Under the pieces are notes generated by a model. That model searched no databases and had not been told where the DNA came from. It saw only the letters and a program-made list of their open reading frames with translations. A stretch of 5,515 nucleotides of DNA from Flavobacteriales bacterium (GTDB lineage Bacteria > Bacteroidota > Bacteroidia > Flavobacteriales_D > Parvicellaceae), in contig WFNC01000520.1 in NCBI GenBank assembly GCA_015488785.1, forward strand, positions 1-5,515, written 5' to 3'. Shown here one piece after another: positions 1 to 5,247 of this stretch. Position numbers and translations under genes: made by a program. How positions within the stretch are numbered: the stretch's first letter is position 1; each line of letters opens with the position of its first letter.

Positions 1-651
1 CCTTATATTTTTAACATTTAACATACTGACGTGAGTATTTGGAGTCGTTGATCCATCTGCCAATGGGTGAATGTCGGTTATAAAATCACAATCGGTAAAA
101 TAACTACTACTATTGTAAGCTGTATATGATAAAAAACTAACGTCTCTTTTGTTGTTTCTAAAGGTCGAATTTGTAGCTTGTATTCTTGCTCCTGTAGTAT
201 TCCAAATTGGATTTCCATTGCTACTCCTAGCATATAATGTTACTCCTTCGTAAGCGTTGCTTATTTCGGAATGGTTGTACATCCTTAAATAGCCTTGATT
301 GTTCACCGATTGATTAGCGTTAGAGTTACCTTCTACTCTTACGCCTTCCCACATAACATTATTATTAGCATCAGCTGATAAAATGGTATTGTTTAAATAC
401 ACCTTAGCTCCTTTTTCTATTATGAATTTAGCTCCCTGATCAAACAGGAAAGTCATACTATTGATATGTAAATTAGTACCTGTGGGGACTTTAATAAACC
501 CAGTCACTTGAACACTTCCAGTTGCATTTGAAAAAGGATTACTTCCCACATTCCAAACTTGGTGTCCTGAATTAACAATATAATTATTTGCGCTAGCAAA
601 TATGCTAACAACTTCAAACAGCAGTAATAAACAGATTAGTATTTTTTTCAT
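1..651 (-). CDS. Secreted right-handed beta-helix protein, probable T9SS cargo (N-terminal part)
   Basis: An uninterrupted reverse-strand frame of 217 codons starts at the ATG at 651-649 and leaves the left edge without a stop, so the 3' end is missing. Residues 1-21 form a signal peptide: MKK, a leucine-rich core and an ASA cleavage site before Asn22. The mature part is rich in Asn, Ser, Gly and Thr. It has the short alternating hydrophobic repeats of a parallel beta-helix, for example KFIIEKGAKVYLNNTIL (75-91), WEGVRVEG (101-108) and NSTFRNN (161-167). The W-x-G-V-x-V-x-G stretch followed by a Gln/Asn-rich turn is familiar from large Bacteroidota surface proteins that end in a T9SS sorting domain. 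That tail lies outside the window, so T9SS export is inferred. Its function is unknown; adhesion or polysaccharide binding are possibilities. It is divergent from the XRE regulator gene, sharing a 152-base intergenic region. Confidence 0.86.
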   Translation of the reverse strand, partial: MKKILICLLLLFEVVSIFASANNYIVNSGHQVWNVGSNPFSNATGSVQVTGFIKVPTGTNLHINSMTFLFDQGAKFIIEKGAKVYLNNTILSADANNNVMWEGVRVEGNSNANQSVNNQGYLRMYNHSEISNAYEGVTLYARSSNGNPIWNTTGARIQATNSTFRNNKRDVSFLSYTAYNSSSYFTDCDFITDIHPLADGSTTPNTHVSMLNVKNIR

Positions 652-668
652 AGCTTTTATTTTTAAAA

Positions 669-696
669 CAAACTTAACTCAAAGACGTAAAAACAA
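669..696 (-). promoter_or_regulatory. Bacteroidota-type promoter of the beta-helix gene
   Basis: Read on the reverse strand, TAAGTTTG (676-669) matches the Bacteroidota -7 consensus TAnnTTTG exactly. A TTG (696-694) lies 17 bases upstream, in the position of the -33 element. Transcription would begin near 662-665, giving a leader of only about 11-14 bases before the ATG at 651. The -7 match is clear; the -33 assignment is weaker because TTG is common in AT-rich DNA. Confidence 0.5.
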
Positions 697-731
697 CTAG
701 TATAAAACAACAAAATAGTCAACACAATTAA

Positions 732-795
732 TTAACGGTCATATTTTTAATTTTAACGGAGATAAAACGTCAAGAAACTTAAATTTAACGTACAT
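732..795 (+). repeat. Three direct copies of TTAACGNNSAT, candidate regulator operator
   Basis: Copies are TTAACGGTCAT (732-742), TTAACGGAGAT (753-763) and TTAACGTACAT (785-795). The starts are 21 and 32 bases apart, close to two and three DNA helical turns, which would put all copies on one face of the helix. The third copy overlaps the candidate -7 element of the XRE gene. XRE regulators usually bind their own promoters, so autoregulation by the product of 804-1163 is a reasonable inference. The motif is short and was found by eye, and no binding is demonstrated. Confidence 0.45.
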
Positions 796-798
796 TTA
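791..798 (+). promoter_or_regulatory. Candidate -7 promoter element of the XRE operon
   Basis: TACATTTA differs from TAnnTTTG only in the last base and ends 5 bases before the ATG at 804. If used, transcription would start at or next to the start codon, producing a leaderless or nearly leaderless mRNA. No good TTG -33 element is visible at the usual distance, so the promoter may be weak or regulated. Confidence 0.4.
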
Positions 799-803
799 GC
801 ACT

Positions 804-1163
804 ATGAATGTAGGCTACAAAATAAAACAGCTAAGAGAATTGAGGAATTATACTCAATCTTATGTCGCAGAACAACTGAACATAAGCGTAAGTGGATACG
901 GAAAAATTGAGAGAAACGAAACCGATATTTCACTAAATCGATTAATGCAAATCTCTAAGATATTAGAAACAGACTTTAATACTATTTTAAATTTTGACAA
1001 GCAAAACATTTTCAACTTACAACACAACAATGTAGCAAATGCAATTGTTCAAAACCAACAAATTTTAGATAAACCTATAGACGAAAGGCTAAAGCAGTTA
1101 GAAAAAGACAACATAATATTAAAGGAGTCATTAAATGCGTTATTAAAAAATAGTGTACTATGA
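804..1163 (+). CDS. XRE-family helix-turn-helix regulator with C-terminal coiled coil
   Basis: This 119-residue protein is a probable DNA-binding transcriptional regulator acting in the cytoplasm. Residues 5-62 match the HTH_3/Cro-C1 fold. KIKQLRELRNYTQ is helix 1 into the turn, SYVAEQLNI is helix 2, and SVSGYGKIERNETDIS carries the recognition helix (about 28-37), followed by the typical LNRLMQISKIL helix. Residues 63-92 look like a flexible Asn/Gln-rich linker. Residues 93-116 (IDERLKQLEKDNIILKESL) form a leucine-containing helix, likely a dimerising coiled coil, as is common in small Bacteroidota XRE proteins. There is no effector, peptidase or toxin domain. The ATG at 804 is the first in frame before the HTH and sits just after a -7-like element. 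The stop overlaps the next start as ATGA (1160-1163), implying translational coupling to the exported protein. Three upstream TTAACG repeats may be its operator. The target genes are unknown. Confidence 0.9.
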   Translation: MNVGYKIKQLRELRNYTQSYVAEQLNISVSGYGKIERNETDISLNRLMQISKILETDFNTILNFDKQNIFNLQHNNVANAIVQNQQILDKPIDERLKQLEKDNIILKESLNALLKNSVL

Positions 1164-3061
1164 AATATGCCTTATTCATTTTTTTTTACATTTTATCAAA
1201 TATAGTTTTTTCGCAAATAACTTTTTATCAAGATATATTTAAAGGAGGCGTCAGTTCCTATACCAAAGCCAATAATGGCTACGGCGTAGAATTTAACGAC
1301 TCCCTTTATAGCGCCTCCCCCCTACCAAGTTCAACCTTAAGAAAAGCTTATTTATTTATCGTTGCTGTAGAAAGCGATTCAATCACAATCACTTTTGACA
1401 ATAAAGAATACTTTATCGACAGTAATAACTCTATCTCTAACATCTTTTTTTCCACTCAAATTAATTCTAACATTAGAAACGCAAGTATCTATTGCGTAGA
1501 TTTAACTGCTAACTTTTCACAAAACAATAATTGGCATAACCTAAATATTCCTGATTTCTCGGAACAAAGCCTATATTCAGGAACTAAGTTTTTAGCTAGC
1601 ACATTATTTACCTCTTACAACGACTCTAATTTGCCTCAAATTTCAACGACCGCCATAATAAATAACCAAGACGTAAACGCTGTTAACATATACGAAATCA
1701 ATCAATTGAATCCAATCAACAACTCTCTTCCTGTCGCTCTATCTGTTGTAGGTTCTTATTTTTGCCAACCATCGTGTTCTTGCGACGGCTCATACATAGA
1801 TGTAAACAACAACAATTTAGGTTTATTGGTAGGAGACGAACCTAACGCTGCTCTTTCAACCTGTTCAGGTGTTTACAGCTGTTATTCTTATTACAATTCA
1901 ACAATAAATAGTCTAGATAATGACATTCCAAATAGCTACATGAATGGAACAGATGCACTTGCTGATATAAAAAGCTATGTCAACTACGGAGACACTTCAG
2001 TATCCGTAAAATTCACATACCAATCTCCTAACAACCCTCAAGCAAGCCCTTTAACCAACCCCATACGCTACATATCTCTAGCCTACTCCACCAAATGCGA
2101 CACGCTCAAAAGTTACCTTACCACAAGTGATACTACAATTTGTGCAGGAGAGTCTTTGGTTTTGCAAGTTGGTGGGTTGGAGCAGTATAGTTATGCTTGG
2201 CGGTATAGAGGAGAAGTTGTAAGTACAGATACAGCACTTAGCATAGCGCCAGAACACAACAGGCTTTATAGCATATTGGTTAGCGATACAAATGGATGTA
2301 GCAAAACCGAAATCATAAATGTAAAAGTAAATCCAAAACCTAGTTTTGCAACTACGATAAGCAATGCAATATGCCCCAACAACAATGGTAGCATTGTGCT
2401 AGACAGTTTGCAAGGAGTAGCTCCTCCTTTTCGTTTCAAAAAAGACAATGGAAATTGGCAAACAGCACCCGTTTATGGTTATTTGCCACAAGGAAACTAC
2501 AACATCAGCCTACGAGACACCAACGGCTGTATTGCGACACAAAACGTAACAGTAGAAAGTGTAAACAATAGCATTGCCGATTTTTCTTTTGCGAATCCTT
2601 TGCCTTTTGTCCCTACCGAAGTTGTTTTTGAAAACCAAAGTCAAAACACATCAGAATATCAATGGTTGGTCAACGGAGTAAATGCAGACAACACCGAGAA
2701 CCTAGCGTATTTGTTTCAGCAAGAAGGAAGTTATCAAATTACCCTTATAGCCAGTCAACCCAATGGACTTTGTGTAGATACCATTACTAAAACAATAACA
2801 CTTAATAGCGAATATTATTTTTACGTCCCAACCACCATCAACGGCGAAATCGTAGTATTTTCTAACGGTTACCAATCCGTTAATTTTAGTTTAGTCAATG
2901 CATTGGGGCAACAAATATTTTCTAAAAACACAACAATTACAAACTCAGAACATTTAATTCTAAATCACAAAAAAATAGCAAAAGGAATTTATTTTTATCA
3001 AGCAGAAGCGGTGAAGGACAATGGAGAAATCGTTGTTTTTAGTGGGAAGGTTTTGTTTTGA
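1160..3061 (+). CDS. Exported modular protein with Ig/PKD-like, SprB-like and T9SS-type C-terminal domains
   Basis: This 633-residue protein is probably displayed on or released from the cell surface. Residues 1-18 are a signal peptide ending VFS before Gln19, a common Bacteroidota cleavage context. Residues 19-313 are not recognised; they are Asn/Ser/Tyr-rich and contain a cysteine cluster (202, 206, 208, 235, 241). Residues about 318-392 resemble an Ig/PKD-like domain (ICAGESLVLQVGG, Y-x-W-R, SDTNGC). Residues about 395-468 resemble a SprB repeat (GSIVLDSLQGVAPPFRF, LPQGNYNISLRDTNGC). Residues about 471-548 resemble PKD (VVFENQS, EYQWLVNG, GSYQITLIA). Residues about 549-633 fit a divergent T9SS type A sorting domain (VNFSLVNALGQQIFSKN, KGIYFYQAEAV, ending GKVLF). 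The start overlaps the XRE gene's stop by ATGA, with no Shine-Dalgarno, so translation is probably coupled. Cargo role and sorting are inferred; adhesion is a guess from the modules. GC skew flips near residue 327, suggesting a mosaic origin. Confidence 0.87.
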   Translation: MKYALFIFFYILSNIVFSQITFYQDIFKGGVSSYTKANNGYGVEFNDSLYSASPLPSSTLRKAYLFIVAVESDSITITFDNKEYFIDSNNSISNIFFSTQINSNIRNASIYCVDLTANFSQNNNWHNLNIPDFSEQSLYSGTKFLASTLFTSYNDSNLPQISTTAIINNQDVNAVNIYEINQLNPINNSLPVALSVVGSYFCQPSCSCDGSYIDVNNNNLGLLVGDEPNAALSTCSGVYSCYSYYNSTINSLDNDIPNSYMNGTDALADIKSYVNYGDTSVSVKFTYQSPNNPQASPLTNPIRYISLAYSTKCDTLKSYLTTSDTTICAGESLVLQVGGLEQYSYAWRYRGEVVSTDTALSIAPEHNRLYSILVSDTNGCSKTEIINVKVNPKPSFATTISNAICPNNNGSIVLDSLQGVAPPFRFKKDNGNWQTAPVYGYLPQGNYNISLRDTNGCIATQNVTVESVNNSIADFSFANPLPFVPTEVVFENQSQNTSEYQWLVNGVNADNTENLAYLFQQEGSYQITLIASQPNGLCVDTITKTITLNSEYYFYVPTTINGEIVVFSNGYQSVNFSLVNALGQQIFSKNTTITNSEHLILNHKKIAKGIYFYQAEAVKDNGEIVVFSGKVLF

Positions 3062-3075
3062 GGAATAAAAATCAA

Positions 3076-3128
3076 TCCCTCTAAATCTCTTCCGTAAAAA
3101 AACGGAACAAGCTATCCGCCAAGGGAGA
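3076..3128. repeat. Palindromic intergenic element, possible dispersed repeat copy
   Basis: A perfect 6-bp hairpin, TTCCGT (3090-3095) with ACGGAA (3102-3107) around six A's, sits inside outer complementary arms. The outer pairing can be TCCCT (3076-3080) with AGGGA (3122-3126), or alternatively TCTC (3086-3089) with GAGA (3125-3128). The frame CCCTCTAAATCTC ... GGGAGAC recalls palindromic intergenic repeats I associate with Flavobacteriia genomes, but that is memory, not a search. It begins 15 bases after the exported-protein stop, so it could also slow transcription or stabilise the mRNA 3' end, although no T-run follows it directly. Confidence 0.4.
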
Positions 3129-3252
3129 CCTGTATTCGTTTTTATTGTAAATTGTTTTGTTTATTCAACTTGTCTATTTTTAATTTAAGCAAAAACATCA
3201 CTCCAATTGATTATAACAAGTTTTTACAGCTACAACCACAAAGTAAAAATAT

Positions 3253-3277
3253 AAAAAAAGCGAAACGTTTATTTTTT
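3253..3277 (+). terminator. Candidate intrinsic terminator of the XRE-exported protein operon
   Basis: The A-run followed by GCG (3260-3262), an AAA loop (3263-3265) and CGTTTATTTTTT (3266-3277) can fold into a hairpin. The core is GCG/CGT, with one G-U pair, extended by A-T pairs with one mismatch, ending in a six-T run. The GC core is short, so termination may be inefficient. It lies about 190 bases after the stop at 3061 and before the next promoter. The A and T arms would allow function in both directions. Confidence 0.38.
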
Positions 3278-3303
3278 CGAATATTTAATAAATTTCAACA
3301 CCA

Positions 3304-3339
3304 TTTGTGATTCTTACTGCATTTTTTGATTTATCTTTG
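3304..3339 (+). promoter_or_regulatory. Bacteroidota-type promoter of the lipoprotein operon
   Basis: TATCTTTG (3332-3339) matches the TAnnTTTG -7 consensus exactly. The best -33 candidate is TTTG (3304-3307), but the 24-base spacing is slightly longer than usual. Transcription would start near 3343-3346, leaving a leader of roughly 118 bases before the ATG at 3463. Confidence 0.6.
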
Positions 3340-3350
3340 TATATTGTTGG

Positions 3351-3459
3351 TGTGAATAGATGCAAAGTTAGCTCTAAAATTACGCTCATTTTTATAATGA
3401 ACTGTATTGAAGTCGATTAACTTTCAACTATTTCACAAACACTGAAAACAAACTTGTTT
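3351..3459 (+). promoter_or_regulatory. Potentially structured 5' leader of the substrate-binding protein mRNA
   Basis: Nested complementary segments occur just after the predicted transcription start. TGTGAATAG (3351-3359) pairs with CTATTTCACA (3428-3437), with one bulged T. AAAGTTAG (3364-3371) pairs with TTAACTTT (3417-3424), including one G-U. TCATT (3386-3390) pairs with AATGA (3396-3400). A small AAACA/TGTTT hairpin (3446-3450 with 3455-3459) lies immediately before the start codon. No known riboswitch class is recognised. Several A-T pairs weaken the case, but the nested order is noteworthy. Confidence 0.35.
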
Positions 3460-3462
3460 ATT

Positions 3463-5241
3463 ATGAAGATTAAATACTTACATTTAACGCTACTTGCTAG
3501 TATTGTACTGTTATATAGTTGTGGAGAGGTAGAAAAAAAAGAGCAAACCATAAAAGAACCTATAAAAAACAGGGTTGCAACTGGAACGGTTTTAAATCAC
3601 GGAAAAGAAGTTCCTATAAAATATGGAGGTTTGTTCAGAATGAATGAAAGTTCATCTTTTAAAACGTTATTCCCACAAAATATTGGAGACTTGGTTAGTG
3701 TACATATTGCAGGTCAAGTGTATGAGGGGTTAGTAAAACTCAATAATAAAACGTTAGAAGTAGAGCCTTGTATCGCCAAAAGTTTTACTCCAAATGAAGA
3801 TGCTTCTGTGTGGACTTTTAAATTAAATGAAAATGTATTTTTTCATGATGACGAATGTTTCCCAAAAGGAAAAGGAAGACAAGTAAAAGCCGCAGATATT
3901 AAGTACTGTTTAGATTTACTTGGGACAGCCTACCCACAAAACACCAATTTCTATGTTTTACAAAATAAAGTAATGGGAGTAAACGAGCATTACAAATCAA
4001 CAGGAGAAGGTAATAAAGTAGATGGAGGAGTAAAAGGAATAAAAGTAATTGATGATTACACTTTAGAAATTTCACTTTACAACTCTATCTCGTTTTTCCC
4101 AAAATTGATGGCTCACAATTCTTGTTGGATTTTCCCAAAAGAAGCATTTGAGAAATACGGAGAAGAAATGAGAACACATACTGTAGGAACTGGACCTTTC
4201 GTTGTTCAAGCAATAAAAGAAGGTAATCAAGTTCGTTTGAAACGAAATCCTAATTATTGGAAAAAAGATAAATTTGGAAATCAATTGCCTTACTTAGATT
4301 TAGTAAAAATTACATTTACTAAAGATAAAAAATCTGAATTATCTAATTTTAAGAAAGACAATTTAGACATGATTTCTAAATTACCTGTGGATGAAATGGA
4401 AGCAGTACTCGTTGGACTTGACGAAGCTGTAAAAGGAAACAATACTCCATTTGACTATCAACAAACATCGGCGTTAGAAATTCTGAATTATGATTTTTCG
4501 CATCATAAAGAAATTTTTAAAGATGTGAGAGTTAGAAAAGCTTTTTGTTATGCTATAAATAGAAAAAGTATTATTCAATACACGCTTAGAGGCGAAGGAG
4601 AACCTGCTGTTCATGGCATTGTTCCAAATTCTAGTAGTTATGACAACTCTGTAATAAAAGGATTTACCTATGACCCCGAAAAAGCTCGAAAACTTTTAGC
4701 TGAAGCAGGATATCCTAATGGAGAAAACTTTCCAAAAGTAACACTCACACTAAGTGAAGGAGGAGGAAGAAATAGTCGTATCGCTGAAGAAGTTTACAGT
4801 ATGTTGAAGAAAAACTTAGGCATACACGTAGATGTTGACATTATACCATTCACTACAATTTTAGAAAAAATGAATAATGGAACATTAGATTTCTACAGAA
4901 GGGCTTGGGTAGCAGATTATCCAGATGCTTCTACGTTTTTAGAAATGTATTACGGTAAATCTGTACCAAAAGAATTATCGGAACCATCTATGATTAATAC
5001 TTCTAGGTATCAAAACCCAGAATTTGATGCCGTTTTTGAGGAAGCAATGAAAGCATCAGACGAAAAAGAGCGAGTTAAACTTTATCAAAAATGTGATCAA
5101 ATTTTAATTGACGACGCTGCTACGCTTCCTATTTTCTATTCTGACTACGTTAGACTTGTAAAATCTAACATCATAGGATTTCCAATAAACTCAATGGATT
5201 ATAGAGATTTATCTACCGTATTTATCTCATCAAAAAAATAA
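3463..5241 (+). CDS. Lipoprotein of the peptide/nickel ABC-transporter substrate-binding family (SBP_bac_5)
   Basis: This 592-residue protein belongs to the OppA/DppA-like extracytoplasmic solute-binding family, which captures peptides or related solutes for ABC import. The ATG at 3463 is chosen over the in-frame TTG at 3454. It gives a compact type II signal peptide, MKIKYLHLTLLASIVLLYSC, with Cys20 as the lipidation site, followed by an acidic/lysine-rich linker. Family landmarks appear in order: YEGLVKLN (87-94), WTFKLNENVFFHDD (117-130), KAADIKYCLDLL (142-153), GTGPFVVQ (242-249), LKRNPNYW (259-266), VRKAFCYAINRKSI (357-370), YDPEKARKLLAEAGYPNG (403-420) and WVADYPDAS (482-490). Length is normal to slightly long for the family, and no domain is missing. 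The ligand cannot be read from sequence. No permease or ATPase gene is adjacent; an OmpA-like lipoprotein gene starts 6 bases downstream, probably in the same transcript. Confidence 0.93.
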   Translation: MKIKYLHLTLLASIVLLYSCGEVEKKEQTIKEPIKNRVATGTVLNHGKEVPIKYGGLFRMNESSSFKTLFPQNIGDLVSVHIAGQVYEGLVKLNNKTLEVEPCIAKSFTPNEDASVWTFKLNENVFFHDDECFPKGKGRQVKAADIKYCLDLLGTAYPQNTNFYVLQNKVMGVNEHYKSTGEGNKVDGGVKGIKVIDDYTLEISLYNSISFFPKLMAHNSCWIFPKEAFEKYGEEMRTHTVGTGPFVVQAIKEGNQVRLKRNPNYWKKDKFGNQLPYLDLVKITFTKDKKSELSNFKKDNLDMISKLPVDEMEAVLVGLDEAVKGNNTPFDYQQTSALEILNYDFSHHKEIFKDVRVRKAFCYAINRKSIIQYTLRGEGEPAVHGIVPNSSSYDNSVIKGFTYDPEKARKLLAEAGYPNGENFPKVTLTLSEGGGRNSRIAEEVYSMLKKNLGIHVDVDIIPFTTILEKMNNGTLDFYRRAWVADYPDASTFLEMYYGKSVPKELSEPSMINTSRYQNPEFDAVFEEAMKASDEKERVKLYQKCDQILIDDAATLPIFYSDYVRLVKSNIIGFPINSMDYRDLSTVFISSKK

Positions 5242-5247
5242 AGTAAA

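Larger units (their letters stand above)
3062..3462. other. 401-base intergenic region without a convincing protein gene
   Basis: No open frame longer than a few codons with gene-like features was seen on either strand. From left to right it holds a palindrome-bearing repeat-like element (3076-3128), featureless AT-rich sequence (about 3130-3250), an A/T-flanked hairpin (3253-3277), a promoter (-7 at 3332-3339) and a potentially structured leader (3351-3459). The clear promoter separates the exported-protein operon from the lipoprotein operon. Confidence 0.7.

Noticed and set aside
804..1163. XRE protein as the antitoxin of a toxin-antitoxin pair
   Set aside because: The coupled partner is a large exported protein with a signal peptide and adhesin-like modules, not a small cytoplasmic toxin.
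2266..2448. 60-codon reverse-strand open frame inside the exported-protein gene
   Set aside because: It lies wholly within a well-supported forward gene, at the end of the Ig-like and in the SprB-like domain, and shows no recognisable domain or promoter.
3167..3222. Inverted repeat AACTTGT (3167-3173) / ACAAGTT (3216-3222)
   Set aside because: Seven pairs separated by 42 bases of AT-rich sequence is expected by chance and is not linked to a promoter or gene end.
3132..3250. Search for a small RNA or tRNA in the AT-rich intergenic stretch
   Set aside because: No cloverleaf, conserved RNA motif or promoter followed by a terminator could be recognised there.
3360..3371. Three-codon ORF ATG CAA AGT TAG in the leader
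   Set aside because: Too short to support and without any distinguishing feature.
3454..3462. TTG start adding three residues to the substrate-binding lipoprotein
   Set aside because: The ATG at 3463 gives a standard lipoprotein signal peptide beginning MKIK; the TTG extension adds MFI before the positive charge and overlaps a small hairpin.
4072..4284. 70-codon reverse-strand open frame inside the substrate-binding protein gene
   Set aside because: It overlaps the most conserved part of a canonical family member, is Phe/Ser-rich as expected for an antisense shadow, and has no promoter or family resemblance.
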